Of a stretch of DNA of 64,000 nt, positions 8,664 to 18,233 are shown piece after piece. Under the pieces are notes generated by a model, which ran no database searches, was not told the DNA's origin, and saw nothing but the letters and a program-made list of their open reading frames with translations. The stretch comes from Bacillota bacterium. Lineage in GTDB: Bacteria > Bacillota > Clostridia > Lachnospirales > Lachnospiraceae. Within the stretch, counting starts at the first letter, position 1; each line of letters starts with the position of its first letter. The position numbers and the translations under genes are program-made. The DNA lies in NCBI GenBank assembly GCA_023408815.1, contig JAEYJO010000001.1, forward strand, positions 1 through 64,000, read 5' to 3'.

Positions 8664-9506
8664 CTAATAGTTCTCTATGTTAATAGTTTTGGCGGACAAT
8701 ATTCCATATTCCAAAATGGAATTAGCAAAGGTCTTGAATTTATCAGCCATATCGCTCACATAGAAGCGGTAACGGTTGTCTCCAAGGCCGGGAGTCTTCT
8801 CATTTAACAGATTTTCTCTTTCCAGCAGCTCCTTTAGCTCCCTCGCCGTCTCATAGGCCGGATTAACCAAAGTCACTTTTTCTCCCATGATTTTCCCTAC
8901 GGTGGAACGAATCAGCGGATAATGAGTGCAGCCGAGAATAAGCGTATCGATGTCGCAGTCGATGAGCTCGCTCAAATATCTCGTCGCAATTTCGTCCGTT
9001 ACCGGATCCTGCCAAAGTCCCTCCTCCACAAGGGGAACGAACAAAGGACACGCCTTGCCTATCACCTTAATGTCAGGATTTATTTTGTTGATATATGTAG
9101 AGTAAATATGGCTTCCTACCGTACCTTCCGTTCCGATGACGCCTATCTTGCCGTTGCCCGTAGCCTCTGCAGCCACCTTTGCTCCCGGCTTCACCACTCC
9201 GATCATAGGTATATCGATTTCCTTTTCGATTTCATCCAGAGCATAAGCGCTGGCCGTGTTGCAGGCAATCACGATTGCCTTGACCTGCTGTTCCTGCAGA
9301 AAATGTACGATTTGTCTGGAGTATTTCGTAATTGTTTCTTTGGATTTGCTTCCATAAGGTACTCTTGCCGTATCTCCGAAATATATTATTTTCTCGTTGG
9401 GAATCTGCCGCATAATTTCCCGTGCCACGGTCAGCCCTCCCACGCCCGAGTCGAACACACCTACGGGCAGCTCACTGAGAGCCTTTGTTTCCTTTATTGC
9501 TGCCAT
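8664..9506 (-). CDS. murI: Glutamate racemase
   Basis: Interconverts L- and D-glutamate, supplying D-Glu for peptidoglycan. The signatures are VGVFDSGVGGLTV at the N-terminus, the catalytic Cys in VIACNTASA, and the second catalytic Cys in ILGCTHYPLI, with the expected spacing for a cofactor-independent racemase. At 280 residues it is the normal length. The ATG at 9506 has AAAGGAA eight bases before it; an ATG two codons upstream also exists. The start overlaps the end of the upstream minus-strand gene by about 35 bases, which suggests translational coupling. Other wall-precursor genes (ddl, murF) are elsewhere in the window. Confidence 0.95.
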   Translation of the reverse strand: MAAIKETKALSELPVGVFDSGVGGLTVAREIMRQIPNEKIIYFGDTARVPYGSKSKETITKYSRQIVHFLQEQQVKAIVIACNTASAYALDEIEKEIDIPMIGVVKPGAKVAAEATGNGKIGVIGTEGTVGSHIYSTYINKINPDIKVIGKACPLFVPLVEEGLWQDPVTDEIATRYLSELIDCDIDTLILGCTHYPLIRSTVGKIMGEKVTLVNPAYETARELKELLERENLLNEKTPGLGDNRYRFYVSDMADKFKTFANSILEYGILSAKTINIENY

Positions 9507-9903
9507 TACCATTTCCTTTGCTTTCTATTATACTCGCCGTTTCTTTAAGGTTCTTCGGCGTATCGGCACCTTGCCCGGAATCATCTTCTCCCTTTTCCCC
9601 TCTGCTGCCGAAAAAATAATCGATAAATGCACTTTTTACCCGAATCTGTCCCGGCTTGGCATTACTAAGCTGAGTAAACATATCCTGCCCCGGCAAATCC
9701 TCTATAGCTTCTGTATTTCCTATGTCTTCTGCATTTCCTGTACTTCCTGCATCTTCTGACTTCACTGCATCCTGCACATTACCATATGTATCTACATAAA
9801 CGACTCGGCATACATCCTGGGTAAAGCACAAGTCAGGATATATCATACCCCAAAATCCCATAGCTGCAAATAGAATCACACCGGTTTCCCATATTTTTTT
9901 CAT
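9472..9903 (-). CDS. Hypothetical exported protein overlapping murI
   Basis: 143 residues, not recognised. An N-terminal hydrophobic segment (TGVILFAAMGFWGMIYP) looks like a signal peptide or anchor. A Val/Tyr/Asp segment follows, then an acidic Asn/Gly/Thr/Glu-rich region (about 48-75). The short IRVKSAFIDYFFGSRGEKG block looks more conserved, and the tail is Gly/Asn/Lys-rich. A good ribosome binding site (AAGGAGAAGCCTG) precedes the ATG. Its 3' end runs 35-41 bases into murI in another frame, so the two are probably translated from one message. It may be a lineage-specific envelope protein; no function can be inferred. Confidence 0.6.
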   Translation of the reverse strand: MKKIWETGVILFAAMGFWGMIYPDLCFTQDVCRVVYVDTYGNVQDAVKSEDAGSTGNAEDIGNTEAIEDLPGQDMFTQLSNAKPGQIRVKSAFIDYFFGSRGEKGEDDSGQGADTPKNLKETASIIESKGNGNGSNKGNKGSQ

Positions 9904-9998
9904 CAGGCTTCTCCTTACTCCGTTCCGCTTCGTCCGTTTGCGGAACCTTACTAAAAGAAGTCTGCCCTCATTTTTCCGGCCTTATTCCATATGTCCTC

Positions 9999-10682
9999 TT
10001 ATTTCTGCTTGTTCTCCAGTCGTATCTGCTTGATAATGGAGGACTCCTGATTGTCTATATGAAGCTTTGCCGCTCTCGCCGCCGCCTCACAGTTCTTGTT
10101 CAGAATGCTTTCGTATATTATTCTATGCTCCTCTATCAGCTTTTCATGCTGGCTTTTATCCTTAATATACTCAAAGCGGTAACGATACATCTGCTCCGCC
10201 AGATTATTCACAAGCTGTACCAGTCTTTGATTGCCGGTGGCCGCCACGATGATGTCATGAAGAGCCACATCAGCCTTGGCTATCACCGCCACGTCCTTTT
10301 GCTGAGTCGCCTTCTCAAACTCCGCGCAGGCCTCCTTGAGATGATCCATTTCCGCGTCCGTAATTCTTGTACAAGCCAGTTCCGCGCAAAGCGCATCCAG
10401 CGCGCGGCGCACCTCCAAAACGTCCTTCAGGCTCTTCTCCGTAATCTGCGCCACCTCAGCCCCTCTTCTGGGGATCATCGTGACCAGGCCTTCCAGCTCC
10501 AGCTTGCGGATCGCCTCCCGTATCGGAGTCCTGCTGACACCAAGTTTATTTGCCAGATGAATCTCCATCAGCCGCTCTCCCGGCTTCAGCTCACCGGTGA
10601 GAATCGCCTTTCTAAGCGTGTTGAACACCACGTCTCTAAGCGGCAGAAATTCATCCATATTTACCTGAAAATTTTCGCCCAT
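9999..10682 (-). CDS. GntR-family transcriptional regulator, FCD (FadR) subfamily
   Basis: A DNA-binding regulator of 227 residues. The N-terminal winged helix (about 12-75) carries the GntR pattern GELKPGERLMEIHLANKLGVSRTPIREAIRKLELEGLV. The C-terminal all-helical FCD ligand-binding domain (about 85-220) has the usual metal-binding His/Asp features (DVALHDIIVAATGN, EHRIIYESIL). FCD regulators usually bind organic acids such as pyruvate, lactate or sugar acids. No metabolic target gene sits beside it: its neighbours are ispE upstream and the hypothetical and murI genes downstream. The effector therefore cannot be predicted. Two in-frame ATGs (residues 1 and 9) are possible starts. Confidence 0.9.
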   Translation of the reverse strand: MGENFQVNMDEFLPLRDVVFNTLRKAILTGELKPGERLMEIHLANKLGVSRTPIREAIRKLELEGLVTMIPRRGAEVAQITEKSLKDVLEVRRALDALCAELACTRITDAEMDHLKEACAEFEKATQQKDVAVIAKADVALHDIIVAATGNQRLVQLVNNLAEQMYRYRFEYIKDKSQHEKLIEEHRIIYESILNKNCEAAARAAKLHIDNQESSIIKQIRLENKQK

Positions 10683-10745
10683 ACAATACCATACCTTTCA
10701 TACTAACCCCATTATCTCGTGTCCAGTCGTTAAAAATAGTACCTT

Positions 10746-11618
10746 TTATTCTCCTGCATTTACCGGAACAGTGACAAATACCTGCTTTGCCAGCCCTGCC
10801 CGCTCCAGCGCCCCCTGCGCCTCATACGCCCGTTCTTTGGAATCATATATTCCGAATACCGTAGGTCCGCTGCCGCTCATCAATGCGTTCAGCGCCCCCT
10901 GCGCCTTCATAAAATCCTTGATTTCCTCCACTTGAGGATATTTTTTCACCGTTACTGTTTCCAGCACGTTGCCAAGCCTTTCCGCCACGGTCCCCAAATC
11001 CTTATTGCTAAGAGCGCCCATCATACCGTCAATATCCGGATGATATTCCAAACGATCCGCATGTAAATTCTCATAAACGAACTTGGTGGATACGTCGATG
11101 TCCGGCTTGGCAATCAGCAAAAAGCAGTCGGGCATGCCGGGCAAATCCGAAAGAATCTCTCCGATCCCTTCCGCTAACGCCGTTCCTCCCTTTATACAGT
11201 ACGGAACATCCGCCCCTATTCTCACCGCCAGCACGCACATTTCTTCTATGGACAGACCTAAGGAAAACATCTCATTCATTCCATGGAAAACTGCCGCCGC
11301 GTCGGTGCTGCCTCCGGCCATCCCCGCTGCCATGGGAATCCGCTTCTCAAGCGCGATGTGTACACCCTGCCGGATACCATATGTATCCATAAGAAGCTTT
11401 GCCGCCTTATAAATCAAATTGCTCTCGTCTCCCGGAAGCTCTTCTTTATCCGTAACGACCGCTATGCCTGCTTCTTCGTGCCTCGTGAAGATCAGTGTAT
11501 CGTACAGACCTACCGACTGCATGATCATCCTCACTTCATGATAGCCATCCTCTCTTCGCCTCAGCACGTCCAGACCCAAATTAATTTTGGCATAAGCTTT
11601 TCTCGTTATCTTATCCAT
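10746..11618 (-). CDS. ispE: 4-diphosphocytidyl-2-C-methyl-D-erythritol kinase
   Basis: The ATP-dependent kinase of the MEP (non-mevalonate) isoprenoid pathway, and a GHMP-superfamily member. Visible motifs are AYAKINLGLDVLRRREDGYHEV at the N-terminus, the ATP-binding loop AGMAGGSTDAAAVF, and the C-terminal LMSGSGPTVFGIY. The length of about 290 residues is normal. I start at the ATG at 11618, preceded by GGGG seven bases upstream; a TTG 33 bases upstream would only add residues without homology. The gene is followed by the GntR regulator with a 63-base gap on the same strand. Confidence 0.95.
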   Translation of the reverse strand: MDKITRKAYAKINLGLDVLRRREDGYHEVRMIMQSVGLYDTLIFTRHEEAGIAVVTDKEELPGDESNLIYKAAKLLMDTYGIRQGVHIALEKRIPMAAGMAGGSTDAAAVFHGMNEMFSLGLSIEEMCVLAVRIGADVPYCIKGGTALAEGIGEILSDLPGMPDCFLLIAKPDIDVSTKFVYENLHADRLEYHPDIDGMMGALSNKDLGTVAERLGNVLETVTVKKYPQVEEIKDFMKAQGALNALMSGSGPTVFGIYDSKERAYEAQGALERAGLAKQVFVTVPVNAGE

Positions 11619-11805
11619 ATTGTACCCCGTTTGCATTTTGTATACATTCAATGTACTTAATTATATACAATATAAGAGGAAAAATCAATGTAAGCACTAA
11701 TTAAATAACTATAAACTGACGATATATATTGCAAAACCAGGAAAACATTTTTAGTCGGATTATAAACACTTAATGACAACGCATATGACCAAGGAGGGTT
11801 TAGAG

Positions 11806-12396
11806 ATGGGCGTAAATGGAATTACAAACGGTATGAGCACCGCGGATGCTTATGGTACATATAGCTCAGCCAAAAAGAGCAGCGATACGGAAGCTGTAAA
11901 AGAAGAAAATACAAGCGGAGTAATTTATGAATCCTCCGCAGCTACGGAGACGGCATCCAAAAAAGTTTATAAACAGGACACCGCTCTTGTCGCCAAATTA
12001 AAAGCGGATGCAGATGCCCGCACCGCACAGTTTAAGAGTCTTGTAGAGCAGATAATTGTTAATCAGGGCAAGACCCTGGGAAAAACGGACAGCATTTGGA
12101 GCTTTCTCGCAAGCGGAGATTTCACAGTAGACGCTGCAACGAAGGCACAGGCGCAGGCCGACATCGCCGAAGACGGATACTGGGGCGTGGAACAGACCTC
12201 CAGCCGCATCATAGATTTCGCAACAGCTTTGACCGGGGGCGATCCCGACAAAATAGAAGCTATGAGAGACGCCTTCAAAAAGGGCTTCGAACAGGCTACG
12301 AAGACATGGGGAGACAAGCTTCCTGATATCAGTCAGAAAACTTATCAGGCTGTCATGGACAAATTCGATAAGCTCGCAGAGGCTGCAAGCGCTTAA
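11806..12396 (+). CDS. Conserved hypothetical protein (Ser/Thr-rich N-terminus, helical C-terminus)
   Basis: 196 residues. The type is familiar from other Lachnospiraceae, but it has no named function that I know. Residues 1-60 are Ser/Thr/Ala-rich and probably disordered, and there is no signal peptide. From about 65 on it is helical, with well-ordered segments LVAKLKADADARTAQFKSLV, QADIAEDGYWGVEQTSSRII and MRDAFKKGFEQATKTWGDKLP. The ATG at 11806 is chosen because AAGGAGGG precedes it; an ATG 33 bases upstream lacks this. A strong bidirectional terminator follows. The fold resembles secreted flagellar-hook or surface-type small proteins only loosely. Confidence 0.7.
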   Translation: MGVNGITNGMSTADAYGTYSSAKKSSDTEAVKEENTSGVIYESSAATETASKKVYKQDTALVAKLKADADARTAQFKSLVEQIIVNQGKTLGKTDSIWSFLASGDFTVDAATKAQAQADIAEDGYWGVEQTSSRIIDFATALTGGDPDKIEAMRDAFKKGFEQATKTWGDKLPDISQKTYQAVMDKFDKLAEAASA

Positions 12397-12411
12397 AACT
12401 AAATAGTCAGC

Positions 12412-12452
12412 AAAAAAAGGGAAAGCATGTAAAACGTTCTTTCCCTTTTCTA
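12412..12452. terminator. Bidirectional rho-independent terminator
   Basis: AAAAGGGAAAG (12415-12425) pairs with CTTTCCCTTTT (12439-12449), with A-rich and T-rich flanks on either side. It lies between converging genes and can serve both. Confidence 0.85.
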
Positions 12453-12462
12453 ATTTTATCTT

Positions 12463-14025
12463 CTATTTTGAAATCCCCTTTACAATGAGCAGCTTATCGC
12501 CTGCCTTAATATCGTCCGTAGCCATTTCGTTGGTTTCCTTAATCTGGGAAATCGGCACATAATACCTCTTGCCTACATCCCAAAGACTGTCGCCTTCCTT
12601 CGCCACATAGATTACAATACTGGGAAGTTCGTTCAGTTTATCCATATTCAGCTCTGAGACGGCAACGTCCGTCACAATATCCTCCGTCTTTTGGTCGAAG
12701 GCGATTCCCTTAAACGAAACCACTGCCTTAATGTCCACCTCATCGCTGTCTACCATAGCGACCGACAGTTGTTCTATTCCCGCATTTACTTTATAAGAAG
12801 AGTTTTCATTAATACCCGGCACTTCCAGTACATGGCTGAAGGGGAATACTCCCTTCACAAAACCGTAAGGTACCTTGCTGTCGCTGCTCAAATACAACGT
12901 TTGTACGTTTAAAATGCCCTTGACCTGAATGCCGTTTTCCACGATTTCTTTATTCTCTATCCTGGCCTGTGCATCGCTGTGAAGAAGCTGGAGCATATGC
13001 GTATCCGATCCTTGCAGCTTCATTCTGTCGCTTACCTTGATCTTACCTGCGGGTCTTCCAAGGAATCCCTTGAACTGCGCCGGTCTGGTTACCGCTTCCA
13101 CTTCTTTTACTACGCCGTAAATGCCGGAAAGAATATCAAGCCTGGATTCCTCATAGACATCGATGTCCAAATCCAGAACGACCTCCACACCTAATATTCT
13201 TTGCTCGCCGTCGAAGTCGGGGCGTATTTCCACCTCTATATGACCTATGGAATATTCCACATCTCCAATCATTCCCTCTTCGCATCCGCTGCACTCTATC
13301 ATACCGTTGAAGGGTACTGTGGTTGCAAATGCCCTGACCGGATTCTCTTCTCCCTCTCCCTCATATAAGAAGAATGCGTGAAGGTCACCTTGTACCGAGA
13401 GCTTACCCTCTCCTGCCCGGAACTCCACATTATCCACATCGATACCCTGCCATATGATCTGGAAAATATTCGGATAGTTCTGAGGCAGCTCCAACTCTTC
13501 CTTGATACGGAAAATATCTCTTTTTTTCACGGTCATTTGCAGAACTTCAAGGGGCTTTTTCCTATATTCCACCGGCTCCTCGTGATACAGATCCACCGCA
13601 GTCTCTTCATCGCACATCGCCTCCGAAAGAAACTTAAAGGAAACGAGTGCCTGAACACTCAGCTTTCTGGAATTGATAAGTCCGATGGTCATATCCTCCA
13701 TATCCCATTTCACTTTCACGCTGTCTCCGCTTTGAACCCCATCCATATATATCTGCTCTTCAAAAGGAATGCTGCCTTCCATACAGCACGGTATCGTATT
13801 GTCCCCTTCGGGCAGATACATTACCGCGAATTTCAGCTTCCCTTTTACTGTCACATGGTCCTCCGTCGCCTTTACCTCATCCAAACACACGCTTCCTCTA
13901 TCATAAATCAGCTTGCTCACATCCGGTTTGGAATCTGAGATATTAACGTCGTCTTCTAACGTAATCTGTGTGGCTGCCTGACCCTTGATGCGGTCCATAT
14001 GTATATTTTTCCTTACTAACTCCAC
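12463..14025 (-). CDS. sipL: SPOCS (DUF3794) and LysM domain protein, SipL-like spore morphogenetic protein
   Basis: 520 residues with three DUF3794/SPOCS-type beta domains (roughly 30-150, 165-300 and 335-460) and a C-terminal LysM domain (about 470-515, YVAKEGDSLWDVGKRYYVPISQIKETN). This layout is that of SipL, which in Clostridioides difficile binds SpoIVA and links the spore coat to the forespore surface. That known role is inferred here from architecture only. The start is GTG with GGAGG eight bases before it. It is a single gene, facing the terminator shared with the gene at 11806, and would be expected to be under mother-cell sporulation control. Confidence 0.82.
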   Translation of the reverse strand: MELVRKNIHMDRIKGQAATQITLEDDVNISDSKPDVSKLIYDRGSVCLDEVKATEDHVTVKGKLKFAVMYLPEGDNTIPCCMEGSIPFEEQIYMDGVQSGDSVKVKWDMEDMTIGLINSRKLSVQALVSFKFLSEAMCDEETAVDLYHEEPVEYRKKPLEVLQMTVKKRDIFRIKEELELPQNYPNIFQIIWQGIDVDNVEFRAGEGKLSVQGDLHAFFLYEGEGEENPVRAFATTVPFNGMIECSGCEEGMIGDVEYSIGHIEVEIRPDFDGEQRILGVEVVLDLDIDVYEESRLDILSGIYGVVKEVEAVTRPAQFKGFLGRPAGKIKVSDRMKLQGSDTHMLQLLHSDAQARIENKEIVENGIQVKGILNVQTLYLSSDSKVPYGFVKGVFPFSHVLEVPGINENSSYKVNAGIEQLSVAMVDSDEVDIKAVVSFKGIAFDQKTEDIVTDVAVSELNMDKLNELPSIVIYVAKEGDSLWDVGKRYYVPISQIKETNEMATDDIKAGDKLLIVKGISK

Positions 14026-14146
14026 AAAAATACCTCCGTATCGCTTCGATTACCATTATCAAACTTTGATAAAGTTTACTTATAGTAATTGTATTACGCA
14101 CGGAGGTCATTTATTCCGGTTATTTTTATTGCTTCCGCCAGTCTCT

Positions 14147-16228
14147 CTAAACCTTAAACTGACCCATCAGACCGCTCATTTCCTCTGATTTCCTCTGCAG
14201 GCGTTCCGATCTTTCCGCCAATTGGTTCAGTACCTCTCTCTGGTTTTTAATAGTCCCTGTGACTGCCTGGGTAGATGCCGCCACCTGTTCCGAAAATGCC
14301 GATATGCTTGTTATGGATTTCACCATCTGATCTCTGCTGCCTCCCATACTCTCCAAGTCTTCCAATATGATCTGGAATCCTCTTAGCAGCTCTCCGATAC
14401 ATCTATCCATCCGGGTAAATATATGATTCGTTTCTTCTAACGATACCTTCTGTATATTTACGATACCTTCTGCCTTTTCCGCCGATCTGGTAGCTTCCGC
14501 CGTCATCTTATCCGTTTGATCTATAATATTCTTTATTTCATTTCCGGCTGCCATGGACTGATCTGCCAGCTTTCGTATTTCCTCTGCGACCACTGCGAAG
14601 CCTTTCCCCTGCATACCGGCACGGGCCGCTTCTATGGAAGCATTCAGCGACAGCAGATTCGTCTGCGCGGCTATTTCATTTATGGTATTTACTATGCCGC
14701 CTATATTTTCCGACTGTTTGCGTACCCTCAGTATATTTTCCACCAATTCTTTTGTTACATCTATCGTATCGTTTGACTTCTCGTTCAGGTTATTTATTTT
14801 CTGCCTGCCCTCGGTCAGCGACCCCATAACCTCATCCGCATTTTGGTTCATATGCTCGGTATTCTCACATATGCTCTGGATCTGTTCGGTAAAATCGGAC
14901 ATCTGTACCATACAATGCTCCGTATCCTCTGCCTGAGAAGAAGCTCCCGCCGATACCTCATCCATGGTCGCCGCTATATCCTGAATCGCTGTCACCACTA
15001 TATCAGAAGTCTCATTAACCTTCCTTACCGACATTGCTACTTCTTCCTCAAAACCGGTCAGTTCTCCAATCAGTTCACGAACACATCCTCCCATATGGTT
15101 AATAGAGTCCGCAAGTGTATGAAACTCGTCCTTTCTTCTTGTGGAAACCGACTGGGTAAAATCTCCCCCCGACATTTTCTCAAGGAACCGCCTGATATTC
15201 TTAATCTCCTTACCGATACCCGTGGATATACCGATTCCCAAAGCCAGGGCCACAACAACGGCGATAGCGACGAAGGCAACCGTAACCGTACGGATATGTG
15301 AGACTTCACTGACAATACGTTCCATGGGAATCAAAGCGCATACCTTCATTCCCGTCTCGCCGATATCAGAATATGTAAACAGATGCTTTTCCCCATCATA
15401 CTCCACAAAACCGCTTTTCTGCCCCTCTGCGGCGGCAGCCGTATATTCTGCAAATATTCTCTCGCCGTCGGGCAGCGGCTCCGTATTCATCTGTCCCTCT
15501 GTCCACGTTTCCTTCACCAGTATTTCCCTGCCGTCAGGCGTTACGATCCCTTTCATGCTGCCTTCCCCGAAATTCATAGTGCCCAGCGCTTCTTCCATGA
15601 AATCCTTGCTGATATCCGCTACAATTACACCTGTCTTATCCGCAAACCTGGTCACATAGGAACACGCATACTTTTCTCTTTGATATCCAAGCTGTTCGTC
15701 AATATAATCATGGTAACCAATCCATGTATTTGCCGTCTTACCATCCTCAAAAACCTTTACAGACTCTGTATTCATGAATTCCTCATAAGCATTATCCGGT
15801 AAAAGTCTTGTCTGAGTAGTGCTGATCACACACTTTCCCTTTTCTGCAAAAATAAAATAGTCCCCCATATGTTTCAGCGTTACCTGCGAAACACTCATAC
15901 TCAGCAACAGATTGTTATATGCCTGTATGCCCTCAGATGTATTATGTTCGTAATACTTGGAATAATAATCCTGAAGGTCTTTATCCATGAGCATTTCCGT
16001 CATTTTCGATTTCGTCGTATCGCATACCAGGGTCAGATACAGATCCATTGCCGCCATCGTCGCTTGCGCAGACTCCTCATATTTTTCCGTCACAACGTTG
16101 GAAGCAGTACGGTATGATACCGCTCCCAATAAAATAATGAGGATGACAGGTATGCAGAAAGCCTTCATAAGAGATGCCGCAATTCCTTTTTTCTTTCCTG
16201 CGTTCCTTGCTATCCACTTTTTCTTCAT
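14147..16228 (-). CDS. Methyl-accepting chemotaxis protein with extracellular sensor domain
   Basis: 693 residues. An N-terminal transmembrane helix (about 20-42) is followed by a large extracellular sensor (about 43-300, Cache-like in length and pattern), a second helix (about 305-330), a HAMP domain (about 331-385) and a cytoplasmic signalling domain. The hairpin tip, the CheA/CheW contact site, is recognised from [21 protein letters not shown] and [23 protein letters not shown] ribosome binding site precedes the ATG. The ligand cannot be read from the sequence. It implies a chemotaxis system and probably motility. It is a single gene, well separated from the pyr operon downstream. Confidence 0.93.
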   Translation of the reverse strand: MKKKWIARNAGKKKGIAASLMKAFCIPVILIILLGAVSYRTASNVVTEKYEESAQATMAAMDLYLTLVCDTTKSKMTEMLMDKDLQDYYSKYYEHNTSEGIQAYNNLLLSMSVSQVTLKHMGDYFIFAEKGKCVISTTQTRLLPDNAYEEFMNTESVKVFEDGKTANTWIGYHDYIDEQLGYQREKYACSYVTRFADKTGVIVADISKDFMEEALGTMNFGEGSMKGIVTPDGREILVKETWTEGQMNTEPLPDGERIFAEYTAAAAEGQKSGFVEYDGEKHLFTYSDIGETGMKVCALIPMERIVSEVSHIRTVTVAFVAIAVVVALALGIGISTGIGKEIKNIRRFLEKMSGGDFTQSVSTRRKDEFHTLADSINHMGGCVRELIGELTGFEEEVAMSVRKVNETSDIVVTAIQDIAATMDEVSAGASSQAEDTEHCMVQMSDFTEQIQSICENTEHMNQNADEVMGSLTEGRQKINNLNEKSNDTIDVTKELVENILRVRKQSENIGGIVNTINEIAAQTNLLSLNASIEAARAGMQGKGFAVVAEEIRKLADQSMAAGNEIKNIIDQTDKMTAEATRSAEKAEGIVNIQKVSLEETNHIFTRMDRCIGELLRGFQIILEDLESMGGSRDQMVKSITSISAFSEQVAASTQAVTGTIKNQREVLNQLAERSERLQRKSEEMSGLMGQFKV

Positions 16229-16334
16229 AACTCCCGTCCTTTCACCCCGTAATAAAACTCCATAAATTCAATATAACATTCCAAAAATCGCCATTCTATG
16301 CAAAAGTTGCCCGGATTCATCTAAAAATTGCTGA

Positions 16335-16413
16335 GAACAAAAGTATGCTTCGCACGCGTAGCTATGCTGCACATACATTTTTATGAAATAGAAGCGCTTA
16401 CCTGTTACATAAA
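16335..16413 (+). repeat. Dispersed intergenic repeat R, copy 1
   Basis: A non-coding sequence shared with 32668-32742 and 47097-47165/47459. Landmarks are GCACGCGTAGC, a CATTTTTATG block, AATAGAAG and CTGTTACAT. All three copies lie in the same orientation, directly outside the terminator of a minus-strand gene (here pyrD). Several short inverted repeats suggest a folded RNA or DNA structure. Confidence 0.7.
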
Positions 16414-16456
16414 AATCAGGAGAAGCCTATATTATCAATAGGTTCCTCCTGATTAT
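16414..16456 (-). terminator. Rho-independent terminator of the pyr operon
   Basis: AATCAGGAG (16414-16422) pairs with CTCCTGATT (16446-16454), with an inner CCTAT/ATAGG stem. On the minus strand it is followed by a T-run (16411-16415). It lies 20 bases after the pyrD stop. Confidence 0.85.
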
Positions 16457-16476
16457 CTATTCTTTATTAATTTCGG

Positions 16477-17379
16477 CTATTCCACGCTGCCAATCAACGA
16501 ATTGATATCTTCAATCCGATATTTTCTCATATACTCTTCAATGCCTTCTACCGTCTCCTCCGTCGCATACGGATTCACGAAGTTCATCGCCCCCACTGCC
16601 ACCGCCGTCGCTCCCGCCAGGAGGAATTCGATGGCATCCTCCGCATCTGCGATTCCTCCCATACCGATAATCGGGATTTGCACCGCGTGAGAGGCCTGAT
16701 AGACCATGCGCACCGCCACCGGCTTGATGGCAGGACCTGAAAGTCCGCCGGTTTTATTGGCAAGCGCAAAGGTTCTTTTATGGATGTCAATTTTCATTCC
16801 GGTAATCGTATTGATCAGGGAAAGAGCATCCGCTCCCGCAGCCTCCGCAGCTTTCGCCATTTCCGTTATATCCGTCACGTTAGGGCTAAGCTTCATAACC
16901 ACCGGCTGCTTTGCCTTTTTCTTGATCTGGGACGTGATATCATAGAGGCAGTCCGCCTTCTGCCCGAAGGCAATCGCGCCTTCCTTCACATTCGGGCAGG
17001 AAACATTGATCTCAAGCATATCTACCTCAGAATCCCCAAGGCGTTCCACCACTTCCAAATAGTCCTCTACCGTTTTTCCGCAGACATTCACGACGATTTT
17101 CGTATCATATTTTTTCAAAAAAGGAACGTCCCTTTGCAGGAATACCTCCACTCCCGGGTTCTGCAAGCCAATGGCATTCAGCATCCCTCCGTAGGTCTCC
17201 GCTATCCGGGGAGTGGGATTCCCTTCCCAGGGAACATTGGCCACACCTTTGGTCACCACGGCACCCAGCCGGTTCAAATCTACGAACTGTGCATATTCCA
17301 TGCCCGAGCCGAAGGTCCCTGATGCCGTCATTACCGGATTCTTGAACTCCACGCCCGCTATCGTTACTTTTGTATTCAT
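16477..17379 (-). CDS. pyrD: Dihydroorotate dehydrogenase, class 1B catalytic subunit
   Basis: Oxidises dihydroorotate to orotate in pyrimidine synthesis; the 1B form uses NAD through PyrK. 300 residues. The FMN barrel shows NPVMTASGTFGSGMEY at the N-terminus and the active-site Cys in MLEINVSCPNVKEG. Near the C-terminus are the phosphate-binding IPIIGMGGIADAEDAIEFLLAGA and VGAMNF segments. The ATG at 17379 has AAGGAGG upstream; the frame is open a further 204 bases but there it only overlaps pyrK. It starts 25 bases after the pyrK stop, as the last gene of pyrC-pyrK-pyrD. Confidence 0.96.
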   Translation of the reverse strand: MNTKVTIAGVEFKNPVMTASGTFGSGMEYAQFVDLNRLGAVVTKGVANVPWEGNPTPRIAETYGGMLNAIGLQNPGVEVFLQRDVPFLKKYDTKIVVNVCGKTVEDYLEVVERLGDSEVDMLEINVSCPNVKEGAIAFGQKADCLYDITSQIKKKAKQPVVMKLSPNVTDITEMAKAAEAAGADALSLINTITGMKIDIHKRTFALANKTGGLSGPAIKPVAVRMVYQASHAVQIPIIGMGGIADAEDAIEFLLAGATAVAVGAMNFVNPYATEETVEGIEEYMRKYRIEDINSLIGSVE

Positions 17380-17404
17380 TCCATGTCCTCCTTGGCTTTC
17401 CCTG

Positions 17405-18196
17405 TCAGATTTCCACATCCCGCGCATCGAATACGGGACCGTCCGCACAGATTCTCGCATTATTAACATGGGAATGTTCGTCCCTCTCTTTCGTCCGGCA
17501 GACACAGCCCAGGCACACGCCGACTCCGCAGGCCATCCGCTCCTCCAGTGAAATGTAAGCCTCGATTCCTTCCGTCTCCGCATACCTTTTTATCGCCCGA
17601 AGCATAGGCATCGGGCCGCAGGCCATGATGACATCGGGGCGGATGTTCAAAGCCGATACTGCATCCAGCACATTTCCCTTTGTTCCGGCGCTGCCGTCCT
17701 CCGTCGCCGCATATACCGGCGCATATTCTTCCATATCACTTTTCAGAAAGAGCTGTCCGTTCCTATAACCTGCGATTACCGTTATCTCCCTGGCCTTGCC
17801 TTCGCTCTTCAGGTCCTTGGCAAGCTGTAACATGGGAGGGATCCCAATGCCTCCGCCCATCAGAACCACCCGTTTTCCTGCCGCTTTCGAAATAGGAAAA
17901 CCGTTTCCCAGATTCCCCAATATTTTAATATTTCTGCCCGTATGATAAAGGGATAATTCTTCCGTTCCTTTCCCTACTACGCGATAGACGATCCGAAGTC
18001 TGTTCCCCTCCCTATCCGCTTCGCAGATGCTTATCGGTCTGGGGAGAAGAGTGCTTTCACTGTGGGGATATATGCAAATAAACTGCCCTGCCTTTGCCGC
18101 AGATGCCAAATCGCTCTCTATCCACATATCGTAAATGTCATCGGCTATTTTCGTCTGTGACAGAACCTTTGTTTTTACTTTTTTCATCTGTTCCAT
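17405..18196 (-). CDS. pyrK: Dihydroorotate dehydrogenase electron-transfer subunit
   Basis: The FAD and [2Fe-2S] subunit that passes electrons from PyrD flavin to NAD. 263 residues. A ferredoxin-reductase-like FAD domain comes first, with the RPIS motif in LLPRPISICEAD. A NAD-binding region begins at VVLMGGGIGIPPMLQLAKDL. The C-terminal cysteine cluster MACGVGVCLGCVCRT plus a later Cys in NARICADGPVF ligates the iron-sulfur centre. The ATG is preceded by AAAGGATAAAGAGCA. It lies between pyrC (37 bases upstream) and pyrD (25 bases downstream) in one minus-strand operon. Confidence 0.95.
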   Translation of the reverse strand: MEQMKKVKTKVLSQTKIADDIYDMWIESDLASAAKAGQFICIYPHSESTLLPRPISICEADREGNRLRIVYRVVGKGTEELSLYHTGRNIKILGNLGNGFPISKAAGKRVVLMGGGIGIPPMLQLAKDLKSEGKAREITVIAGYRNGQLFLKSDMEEYAPVYAATEDGSAGTKGNVLDAVSALNIRPDVIMACGPMPMLRAIKRYAETEGIEAYISLEERMACGVGVCLGCVCRTKERDEHSHVNNARICADGPVFDARDVEI

Positions 18197-18233
18197 TGCT
18201 CTTTATCCTTTCAAAATTTGATATATCATCCGT

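Noticed and set aside
10945..10965. GTTACTGTTTCC resembling the GTTACTG hairpin
   Set aside because: It is inside the ispE coding sequence and lacks the CAGTAAC partner.
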